This document shows, one piece after another, positions 1-4,486 of a DNA stretch of 7,921 bases. Source of the stretch: CAZLAP01 sp964557715 (GTDB lineage: Bacteria; Patescibacteriota; Minisyncoccia; Minisyncoccales; RBG-13-42-11); NCBI GenBank assembly GCA_964557715.1, contig CAZLAP010000016.1:1-7921 (forward strand), given 5' to 3'. The translations under genes and the position numbers were made by a program. Position 1 is the first letter of the stretch, and each line of letters starts with the position of its first letter. The notes under the pieces are model-generated. The model did not search any database. It was not told where the DNA came from and worked only from the letters and a program-made list of their open reading frames with translations.

Positions 1-102
1 ATTGTGAACGAAGCCCGCCCTATGGAGCCGAGAGCTTCCAGGCAAGGCGGATTTAATCGCGATAACAGAGGATTTGGCAGAGGCGACAGAGACCGCTGGT
101 AA
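1..102 (+). CDS. RRM-type RNA-binding protein, C-terminal end (partial)
   Basis: Frame 1 is open from the window edge to TAA at 100-102 and gives 33 residues. They begin IVNEARPMEPRAS and continue into a Gly/Arg-rich tail (GFNRDNRGFGRGDRDRW). The VNEARP string is the typical last beta strand of the small single-RRM RNA-binding proteins found in cyanobacteria and many candidate-phylum bacteria, which also end in a short RG-rich tail. Such proteins bind single-stranded RNA and are often linked to cold or stress responses. Only the tail is visible, so the RNP1 and RNP2 motifs that would prove the assignment lie upstream of the window. A hairpin terminator follows about 30 bases later, so this is the last gene of its transcript. 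Confidence 0.75.
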   Translation: MVNEARPMEPRASRQGGFNRDNRGFGRGDRDRW

Positions 103-131
103 GCGGGTGATGAAACTCAGTTCAAACAATT

Positions 132-160
132 GAAAAACCCCTTTAAGGGGTTTTTCTTTT
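132..160 (+). terminator. Rho-independent terminator after RRM gene
   Basis: GAAAAACCCC (132-141) pairs perfectly with GGGGTTTTTC (147-156) around a 5-base TTTAA loop, and the T-rich run continues to 160. The hairpin sits 30 bases after the RRM stop codon and just before the next promoter, so it insulates the two genes. The A-run on the 5' arm makes it potentially bidirectional, but no gene converges on it. Confidence 0.9.
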
Positions 161-172
161 AAATTATATTTT

Positions 173-181
173 TGGTATAAT
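173..181 (+). promoter_or_regulatory. Extended -10 promoter of the V4R-like gene, likely leaderless
   Basis: TGGTATAAT is a perfect TATAAT hexamer (176-181) with the TGn extension. Only 8 bases separate it from the ATG at 190, so transcription would begin at or within a base or two of the start codon. No Shine-Dalgarno sequence is present. No convincing -35 is seen, as expected for an extended -10 promoter. Confidence 0.7.
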
Positions 182-189
182 AAAAACGT

Positions 190-792
190 ATGGAAGATAT
201 AATTTCAAAAGAAGAATTAAACGAATTAAAAAAAATAGAGGGAGAAACAACAGGAAATAGTATTAAAAATACCGGAGAGTTTATTTTAAAAGAAGAAGGA
301 AAAGAAGGATTGGAAAGACTGGAAAGAGCAATGGCAGACTTTGGTTATCCAATAAAATATAAAAAAATAAAGACAACAGATTATTATCCTTCAAAAATAC
401 TTGCAATAACCTTTGTGGCGATAGAAAGAATTTTTAATTACGACGCAGAAAAATTCCGAAAAATGGGAGAGTTTAGGGCTAAACTTTCAATAATGTTGAG
501 AGTTCTTATGAAGTATTTTATTTCTCTTGATAAAACAATAAATGAAATTCCAAAAATGTGGAGAAAGTTTTTTACGACAGGGGATGCAAAAATAATAAGT
601 TTTGACAAAAAAGAAAAAAGAGCAATTTTAAGAATAGAAAACTACCGTTTCCATCAAATTCAATGCAGGGTTATGGAGGGAATATTTTCTACAATTCTTC
701 AGATAATAGTAAAAAGCAAAGTGACTTGTCAGGAAATAAAATGCGTTCATAAGGGTGATGAATACCACGAATTTTTATTAAAGTGGCAATAA
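190..792 (+). CDS. V4R / heme-NO-binding-like sensor domain protein
   Basis: A 200-residue soluble protein with no signal peptide or membrane segment. The N-terminus (1-35) is charged and helical. The rest reads like the mixed helix-strand fold shared by V4R (4-vinyl reductase), DUF2378 and heme-NO-binding-like domains: an amphipathic middle (about 60-130), then a strand pair near 143-152 and a long helix (155-172). The C-terminus, CQEIKCVHKGDEYHEFLLKW (180-199), matches the V4R closing pattern E-x-x-C-x-x-x-G-D-x-x-C-x-F. Here the last Cys is replaced by His (C185 is kept, His193 stands in for the second Cys). In known families these domains bind hydrophobic ligands, metals or heme, or act as signalling adaptors. 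No output domain is fused here. The gene is monocistronic, with its own extended -10 promoter and no SD. Fold assignment is by motif only and is moderate; ligand and role are unknown. Confidence 0.6.
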   Translation: MEDIISKEELNELKKIEGETTGNSIKNTGEFILKEEGKEGLERLERAMADFGYPIKYKKIKTTDYYPSKILAITFVAIERIFNYDAEKFRKMGEFRAKLSIMLRVLMKYFISLDKTINEIPKMWRKFFTTGDAKIISFDKKEKRAILRIENYRFHQIQCRVMEGIFSTILQIIVKSKVTCQEIKCVHKGDEYHEFLLKWQ

Positions 793-865
793 ATTGAAGA
801 GCTGCCTTAAAAATCAATAACTTTGGGTTTTGGAATTCTAAAGCCAATTTGATTGTTTATTTTTA

Positions 866-871
866 TATAAT
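866..871 (+). promoter_or_regulatory. -10 element of the DUF7670-like gene, likely leaderless
   Basis: A perfect TATAAT lies 6 bases upstream of the ATG at 878, so the transcript would start at or very near the start codon. No SD is visible. No -35 hexamer with correct spacing is seen. This is weaker than the neighbours because there is no TG extension. Confidence 0.6.
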
Positions 872-877
872 AAAAAT

Positions 878-1240
878 ATGAATATATCTCTAAAAAAAAT
901 GAAAGTAATTCGCTGGCTGCCAAGAATTTTAAGCATAGGGTTTGTTTTATTTTTGTCTTTGTTTTCGCTTGATGTCTTTTCCGAATATAGCGGCTGGAGC
1001 GCTGTTTTGCCTTTTTTAATACATCTTATTCCTTCATTCATTTTGCTTGGAGTCGTTCTAATTTCCCTGAAGTATGACTTAGTTGGCGCAGTTGTTTTCT
1101 TCGGTTTTGCCGTTTTTTATGTCTTTGCGGTCGGGTTTGGCCGTCCTTGGAGCTGGTATGCTTTTATATCCGGACCAGCTATAATTGTCGGCATTCTTTT
1201 TTTAATAAGCTGGTTTCAGAATAAAAAACTTAGGGGGTAA
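878..1240 (+). CDS. Small four-helix membrane protein (DUF7670-like)
   Basis: A 120-residue hydrophobic protein with four predicted membrane spans at about 14-34, 42-64, 68-87 and 93-113, short loops and a basic C-terminal tail (NKKLRG). The run IRWLPRILSIGFVLFLSLFSLDVF followed by FLIHLIPSF resembles the small membrane family now called DUF7670, common in bacteria and archaea and without an assigned function. The name is from recall, not a search. A second in-frame ATG at 899 (Met8) would also give an intact first helix. The upstream ATG is preferred because TATAAT sits at the right distance for leaderless initiation there. The gene is flanked by non-coding AT-rich DNA and appears monocistronic. 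Confidence 0.7.
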   Translation: MNISLKKMKVIRWLPRILSIGFVLFLSLFSLDVFSEYSGWSAVLPFLIHLIPSFILLGVVLISLKYDLVGAVVFFGFAVFYVFAVGFGRPWSWYAFISGPAIIVGILFLISWFQNKKLRG

Positions 1241-1283
1241 ATTTTTAAAACAATTTTCTAATATTATTCAAATTTCAATATTT

Positions 1284-1308
1284 GGAGCGTTTTGTTAAGG
1301 AGCGTTTT
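1284..1308 (+). repeat. Short direct repeat GGAGCGTTTT
   Basis: Two exact copies of GGAGCGTTTT (1284-1293 and 1299-1308) separated by 5 bases, in the gap between the two small membrane-protein genes and about 20 bases upstream of the next extended -10. They could be a regulator site with a 15-base period, or chance in AT-rich DNA. Confidence 0.35.
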
Positions 1309-1327
1309 TTAAATTGAGAAAAAAATA

Positions 1328-1336
1328 TGATAGAAT
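1328..1336 (+). promoter_or_regulatory. Extended -10 promoter of the 92-aa membrane protein gene
   Basis: TGATAGAAT has a TGn extension followed by TAGAAT (1331-1336). It predicts a start near 1343 and a leader of about 22 bases before the ATG at 1365. The transcribed leader consists almost entirely of an AT-only palindrome, so unlike its neighbours this gene is probably not leaderless. GAGGA (1338-1342) falls at or before the predicted start and is too far from the ATG to act as an SD. Confidence 0.5.
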
Positions 1337-1364
1337 TGAGGAAAATTAAAAATTTTAATTTTTT

Positions 1365-1643
1365 ATGGTTAAGATTTTAGGCATATTGGATTTAATCGTT
1401 GCAATTATATTATTGTCAATCGCTTTTAACATTGAAGTTCCAATCGTTATATTGATTATTTTTCCTCTTTTCCTTTTTTTTAAAGCTTGCATCTCTCTGC
1501 TTGATATAGGCGGCATTATTGATATGAGCATAATAATATTAATTGTCTTAAGTTTTTTTATATCTTTGCCTTTTTGGATTTTTTTAATTGGCGCTTTTGC
1601 CATCGGCTTAAAGGGAATTATGAGTCTTTTCGCCCAAGGTTAA
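1365..1643 (+). CDS. Small multi-pass membrane protein, function unknown
   Basis: A 92-residue protein that is almost entirely hydrophobic, with Ile, Leu and Phe dominating. Three to four spans are likely: about 4-22, 26-46, 51-68 and 69-88, with few charges (Lys3, Asp9, Glu24, Lys40, Asp47, Asp53, Lys83). The opening MVKILGILDLIVAIILL and the FKACISLLDIGGIIDM loop resemble small conserved membrane proteins seen repeatedly in Parcubacteria and some archaea, none with a known role. The + frame is chosen over an open frame on the opposite strand. That antisense reading (Lys/Ile-rich) is what a hydrophobic gene gives in reverse, and it lacks promoter support. No partner gene is close enough to suggest function. 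Confidence 0.65.
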   Translation: MVKILGILDLIVAIILLSIAFNIEVPIVILIIFPLFLFFKACISLLDIGGIIDMSIIILIVLSFFISLPFWIFLIGAFAIGLKGIMSLFAQG

Positions 1644-1711
1644 AGACATTTTCCTGCATATTTTTTCTTATCAACATTTTTAATTGAAGTTTTATCTTTT
1701 GCGATTTTTCT

Positions 1712-1720
1712 GATAAAATA
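1712..1720 (+). promoter_or_regulatory. Extended -10 promoter of the TraX gene, likely leaderless
   Basis: TGATAAAAT (1712-1719, plus A1720) is an extended -10 with the hexamer TAAAAT at 1714-1719, and 7 bases then separate it from the ATG at 1727. TTTATC at 1691-1696 has 17-base spacing but matches the -35 consensus poorly. No SD precedes the start, so a leaderless transcript is the simplest reading. Confidence 0.6.
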
Positions 1721-1726
1721 AAAAAA

Positions 1727-2344
1727 ATGATAAGCAAAGAAGAGAGTAATTTTATAAAATTGGCGGCTATGACAGCAATGCTCCTTGACCATATTGGGGC
1801 ATTTTTTTATCCTTGGAGCTTATTAAGGATTATAGGGAGAATATCTTTTCCTCTTTTCGCCTATCAGCTTTCAGTGGGCTGCCAGGCAACGTCAAACAGG
1901 AAAAATTACATTAAGCGGCTTTTGTTTTTTGCAGCTGTGTCGCAAATTCCTTTTTATTTTTTAAGAGGGGAGATTGTTTTAAACATTCTTTTTTCTTTGT
2001 CTTTGGGAATTTTTGCCATTTCGGCAATAGAAAAAAAGAAATTTTTTTATATTTTTTTAAGTTTTTTCGCTTCCTTTTTTGTTGAGTACGGGCCATACGG
2101 ATTAAGCGTTATTTTAATATTCTATTTTTTCAAAAAAAATATCCATAAGTTTTCTTTGTTCTCTTTAAGCACTTTTCTTTATTCCGTTTGTTATCAAATT
2201 CATATTCAATTGTTTGCTCTTTTTTCGCTTCCTTTTATTCTCGGGCCAAAAATGAAAGTCAGATTGCCGAAATACTTCTTTTACATTTTCTATCCAGCTC
2301 ATCTCATTATTTTGTATTTGATTAAAACTGCTTTACATTTTTAG
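1727..2344 (+). CDS. TraX family membrane protein
   Basis: A 205-residue integral membrane protein with about six to seven hydrophobic spans. The N-terminal signature is strong: AAMTAMLLDHIGAFF (13-27, with the family's Asp21-His22 pair), then LLRIIGRISFPLFAYQLSVG (32-51), then a KNYIKRLLFFAAVSQIPF stretch. This is the classic TraX pattern (DH, R-x-x-GR-x-x-FP, kY..RL..f...Se/q.P). In F plasmids TraX acetylates the N-terminus of pilin. Chromosomal homologues are widespread in bacteria with no conjugation genes and are thought to be membrane acyltransferases of unknown substrate. No pilin or conjugation gene is nearby, so a conjugative role is not supported. The gene has its own promoter, ends in TAG and has no obvious terminator. 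Confidence 0.85.
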   Translation: MISKEESNFIKLAAMTAMLLDHIGAFFYPWSLLRIIGRISFPLFAYQLSVGCQATSNRKNYIKRLLFFAAVSQIPFYFLRGEIVLNILFSLSLGIFAISAIEKKKFFYIFLSFFASFFVEYGPYGLSVILIFYFFKKNIHKFSLFSLSTFLYSVCYQIHIQLFALFSLPFILGPKMKVRLPKYFFYIFYPAHLIILYLIKTALHF

Positions 2345-2418
2345 TCTTTTGGGGCAGAATAATTTTAGGCCTTTTTCAAATAAATACTTTAAGAAATTGC
2401 CAAAGAAAGGAGAATGGA

Positions 2419-2682
2419 ATGGAAAAACTATTATTTTTTTATTGGGAGTTAGAATTTTCTATTAAAAGATTTATGAGGAAAGCAAAAGGGCTTGTTTGGA
2501 ACAGATGCCTGAAACTTTTCTGGCATGAGTTGTGGATTAGGAAGAATGAATTCCATAGCTCTTTGAGAACTGATACAGATGCAATGTCTGTTATGAGCCA
2601 TGAAGCTCGTGACAGTTATATTAAGGGATTAGTAATGAGAAGAAATGCCGCCCATAAGAGAGACGAAGGGAGGGCTGAATAA
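2419..2682 (+). CDS. Conserved hypothetical 87-aa protein, first of a coupled pair
   Basis: An 87-residue, basic, soluble-looking protein. The N-terminal half is rich in aromatic and basic residues (FYWELEFSIKRFMRKAKGLVWNR, then LFWHELWIRKNEFHSSL at about 33-49), suggesting amphipathic helices that pack on a partner or membrane surface. The second half contains DTDAMSVMSHEARDSYIKGL and a charged C-terminal tail (RRNAAHKRDEGRAE). I do not recognise a characterised family; similar small proteins occur in Parcubacteria as hypotheticals. The start is chosen by GGAG (2409-2412), six bases from the ATG, in contrast to the leaderless genes upstream. The stop codon TAA shares its last base with the next gene's ATG, so the two products are probably made together. 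Confidence 0.65.
   Translation: MEKLLFFYWELEFSIKRFMRKAKGLVWNRCLKLFWHELWIRKNEFHSSLRTDTDAMSVMSHEARDSYIKGLVMRRNAAHKRDEGRAE
2669..2674 (+). promoter_or_regulatory. SD inside the 87-aa gene, serving the downstream ORF
   Basis: GGGAGG sits at the 3' end of the 87-aa gene, 7 bases before the ATG at 2682. With the TAATG stop-start overlap it supports the 67-aa reading frame as a real, translationally coupled gene. Confidence 0.6.
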
Positions 2683-2885
2683 TGTTTGATTATTCCAGCA
2701 AAGAGGAAAATCTAAAAGAGTTTATTGAAAAAATAGTTTTTGAAGTCCAGAACGAAAGTTTTGATAAAACCAAGGATTTGATGGAATTTTGCCTGGGCGT
2801 TATATGTAAACTGATAGCTGAAGGATTTCCTTTAATTTTGTTTACCCGTCAAATCGGAGAAATCTGGGGAAGGGTAAATAAATAA
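2682..2885 (+). CDS. Conserved hypothetical 67-aa protein, translationally coupled
   Basis: A 67-residue acidic protein that looks all-helical: a charged amphipathic N-terminal half (KEENLKEFIEKIVFEVQNE), then a more hydrophobic segment (LMEFCLGVICKLIAEGFPLILF, about 32-53), then QIGEIWGRVNK. The second segment is too short and too broken by charge to be a confident membrane span. No known family is recognised. Its start overlaps the upstream stop as TAATG and has a good internal SD, which argues for fixed stoichiometry with the basic 87-aa protein. The opposite net charges of the pair would fit a complex, but that is inference. A terminator hairpin follows within 30 bases. Confidence 0.65.
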   Translation: MFDYSSKEENLKEFIEKIVFEVQNESFDKTKDLMEFCLGVICKLIAEGFPLILFTRQIGEIWGRVNK

Positions 2886-2910
2886 AAGCAAAAGCATTAT
2901 GTTATAAAAC

Positions 2911-2947
2911 AGCGGATTTTTGGCGAAAACCAAGAGTCCGCTTTTTC
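2911..2947 (+). terminator. Rho-independent terminator after the small-protein pair
   Basis: AGCGGA (2911-2916) pairs with TCCGCT (2937-2942). An inner TTGG/CCAA stem (2920-2923 with 2930-2933) encloses a 6-base CGAAAA loop, with a 3x3 internal loop between the stems. A T-run (2942-2946) follows. It ends the 87-aa/67-aa transcript just before the next promoter. Confidence 0.8.
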
Positions 2948-2967
2948 ATTTTTGGAATCAAAAGTAG

Positions 2968-2973
2968 TATAAT
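2968..2973 (+). promoter_or_regulatory. -10 element of the DUF4015 gene
   Basis: A perfect TATAAT, 19 bases upstream of the ATG at 2993, predicts a leader of about 13 bases with no SD. TTCATT (2945-2950) is spaced 17 bases upstream as a weak -35 and overlaps the end of the terminator T-run. An ATG inside the -10 region (2972) is in frame but hits TAA after three codons, so 2993 is the right start. Confidence 0.6.
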
Positions 2974-2992
2974 GAGAAATTAACTTTTTATT

Positions 2993-4228
2993 ATGAAATT
3001 TGTCTGGCCGATTATTTTAACTTCAATAATTTTGGCGATAGCCGTTACTTTTTTTATTTTTTCCCATAAAAACAGCATTTCCTTTTTTAATTTTGAGCCG
3101 ACAGGGGGAAAAGATTGCAATAACAATGTTGAAACTTTTGAAAACGAAACAAGTTTTCAGGCTCAAGAATCTTTTGTGCCGGAAACTCATTCTTTGGAAA
3201 CCTATTTGCCGGAAACAGTAAAAGCTGTTTATGTTACAAGCTGGTCGGCTTCCAGGGAAAGTTATATTGATTATTTAATTGATATTGCCGGAAGCACTGA
3301 GATTAACGGAGTAGTCATTGATATTAAAGACTGGTCAGGTTATGTAGCTTACGATAGTGCAGTGCCTGAGGTGGAAAAATACAAGGCGAAAAGCATAAGA
3401 ATTAAGGATATAAGCTCCCTTATTGATAAATTGCATAAAGAGGGGATATATGTTATTGCCAGAATAACAGTTTTTCAAGATCCGGTGTTGGCCAAAGCCA
3501 GGCCTGATTTGGCGATTCACAGCAAAAACAAGCTATCTGCTTTAGGGGTTTTTTCTTTTTCCACTTTGTGGCTTGACAATTCGGGATTGGCCTGGATTGA
3601 CCCGTCAGCAAAAGAAAGCTGGGATTACAACATTGCCATTGCCAAAGAGGCGGTTGAATTGGGGTTTGACGAAATAAATTTTGACTACATCAGATTTCCT
3701 TCGGACGGCAATTTGAAGGATATAAATTTTCCTTTGTGGGACCAAAGCGCTCCAAAGCATTTAGTTATGAAGGATTTTTTTGGGTATCTGCGCCAGGAGC
3801 TTCCCGATGTTAAGCTATCCATTGACCTTTTCGGCTTGTCCACCGTTAATTTCGACGATTTAGGCATAGGCCAGATAATTGAAGATTCTTTTGAATATTT
3901 TGACTATATTTGCCCCATGGTTTATCCTTCCCACTATGCCAGAGGATTTTTAGGCTACCAAAATCCGGCTGCTTATCCTTATGAAGTGGTAAAATATTCA
4001 ATGGATAGCGCTTTTAAGAGATTGTCAATTTTCAGCCAGTTAAAAAAAACAAACGCCCGTTTGCGGCCCTGGCTTCAGGATTTCAATTTGGGAGCGGTGT
4101 ATGATGCTGGAATGGTAAGAGCGCAAATTGAGGCGGTTTATGATTCAACTAAAGATGATTTTACCGGCTTTATGCTTTGGAATTCTTCAAACGTTTATAC
4201 CGAGGAAGCTTTTTCGCATAATAATTAA
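2993..4228 (+). CDS. Membrane-anchored DUF4015 glycoside-hydrolase-like protein
   Basis: A 411-residue protein. Residues 5-24 form one hydrophobic segment without a clear cleavage site, so it is probably an uncleaved anchor with the rest outside the cell. Residues 30-75 are a low-complexity Glu/Thr/Asn/Phe linker. The DUF4015 TIM-barrel domain (putative glycosyl hydrolase, PF13200) runs from VKAVYVTSW (76) to the C-terminus. Visible signatures are NGVVIDIKDWSG, GIYVIARITVFQDP, the strand DEINFDYIRFPSDG (226-239), IDLFG (277-281), CPMVYPSHY (307-315), RPWLQDF (358-364) and GFMLWNSSN (392-400). The acidic residues at the strand ends (Asp226/Glu227, Asp231, Asp278) are the likely catalytic candidates. 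The family is related to GH13/GH66-like barrels but its substrate is not established; a cell-wall or exopolysaccharide substrate is a fair guess for a surface enzyme. It is monocistronic, and its neighbours do not suggest a polysaccharide locus. Confidence 0.88.
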   Translation: MKFVWPIILTSIILAIAVTFFIFSHKNSISFFNFEPTGGKDCNNNVETFENETSFQAQESFVPETHSLETYLPETVKAVYVTSWSASRESYIDYLIDIAGSTEINGVVIDIKDWSGYVAYDSAVPEVEKYKAKSIRIKDISSLIDKLHKEGIYVIARITVFQDPVLAKARPDLAIHSKNKLSALGVFSFSTLWLDNSGLAWIDPSAKESWDYNIAIAKEAVELGFDEINFDYIRFPSDGNLKDINFPLWDQSAPKHLVMKDFFGYLRQELPDVKLSIDLFGLSTVNFDDLGIGQIIEDSFEYFDYICPMVYPSHYARGFLGYQNPAAYPYEVVKYSMDSAFKRLSIFSQLKKTNARLRPWLQDFNLGAVYDAGMVRAQIEAVYDSTKDDFTGFMLWNSSNVYTEEAFSHNN

Positions 4229-4261
4229 AAACCTTTCTCATTAGTCGTTCGGGCTGTTTTT

Positions 4262-4270
4262 TGCTAAAAT
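4262..4270 (+). promoter_or_regulatory. Extended -10 element in the 4229-4486 gap
   Basis: TGCTAAAAT is an extended -10 of the same type used upstream. A further TATAAT lies at 4291-4296. Either could drive the small basic ORF at 4314, giving leaders of about 37 or 11 bases. Neither has a clear -35. Confidence 0.45.
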
Positions 4271-4313
4271 AAATAAAACGGTCATAAAATTATAATTAAA
4301 GAATAATAAGAAA

Positions 4314-4391
4314 ATGGGCAGAGGATGGGCCAATAGAAAAAGGCTTAATAGAAAAACAAAAAAAAGAAAAAGAGGCAAGAAAGAAAAATAA
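4314..4391 (+). CDS. Possible 25-aa highly basic peptide (bTHX-like?)
   Basis: An ATG-to-TAA frame of 25 codons beginning MGRGWANRKRLNRK and continuing as an almost unbroken Lys/Arg tail. Fourteen of the 25 residues are Lys or Arg. The size, MGRG start and composition recall tiny basic ribosomal peptides such as bTHX (about 26 residues, starting MGKGD), which sit in RNA pockets of the 30S subunit. The central sequence is not clearly homologous. In its favour: the frame has a promoter-like TATAAT upstream, its first codons are less AT-rich than the surroundings, and a terminator-like hairpin follows. Against it: there is no SD, and A-rich DNA readily encodes Lys/Arg by chance. It could equally be a non-coding leader. 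Confidence 0.4.
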   Translation: MGRGWANRKRLNRKTKKRKRGKKEK

Positions 4392-4416
4392 TTATCCAGA
4401 TATTTAAAAATTGCCA

Positions 4417-4467
4417 AAAAAGCAACGCCGCTTTGACTGTAAAAAACTGCCGATGCTTTTTCTTTTT
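4417..4467 (+). terminator. Possible terminator before the adenylation-enzyme gene
   Basis: AAAAAGCA (4417-4424) pairs with TGCTTTTT (4454-4461), followed by CTTTTT. The loop is long (29 bases) and I see no strong inner stem, so it is weaker than the other terminators here. It would end the transcript of the small basic ORF. Confidence 0.45.
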
Positions 4468-4477
4468 AAAATAAAAT
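4467..4477 (+). promoter_or_regulatory. -10 region of the adenylation-enzyme/radical SAM operon
   Basis: Two overlapping TAAAAT hexamers (4467-4472 and 4472-4477) end 14 and 9 bases before the ATG at 4487. Either predicts a very short or absent leader, and no SD precedes the gene. No convincing -35 is seen, and the region overlaps the T-run of the upstream hairpin. Confidence 0.45.
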
Positions 4478-4486
4478 TATTTTAAA

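Noticed and set aside
838..1041. Antisense 67-aa reading frame
   Set aside because: It lies opposite the 878-1240 membrane-protein gene, with no promoter or SD support and a low-complexity Lys/Asn-rich product; a shadow frame.
1355..1603. Antisense 82-aa Lys/Ile/Met-rich reading frame
   Set aside because: It mirrors the hydrophobic 92-aa gene on the + strand. The + frame has an extended -10 and a coherent membrane protein; the reverse product looks like a composition artefact.
1727..2344. Conjugation or mobile-element locus suggested by TraX
   Set aside because: There are no relaxase, pilin, coupling protein, integrase, IS or attachment-site signals nearby; TraX relatives are common in chromosomes without conjugation.
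4241..4260. Possible terminator after the DUF4015 gene (AGTC/GGCT plus T-run)
   Set aside because: The stem is only 4 pairs with a G-U pair; too weak to call, although the T-run itself is real.
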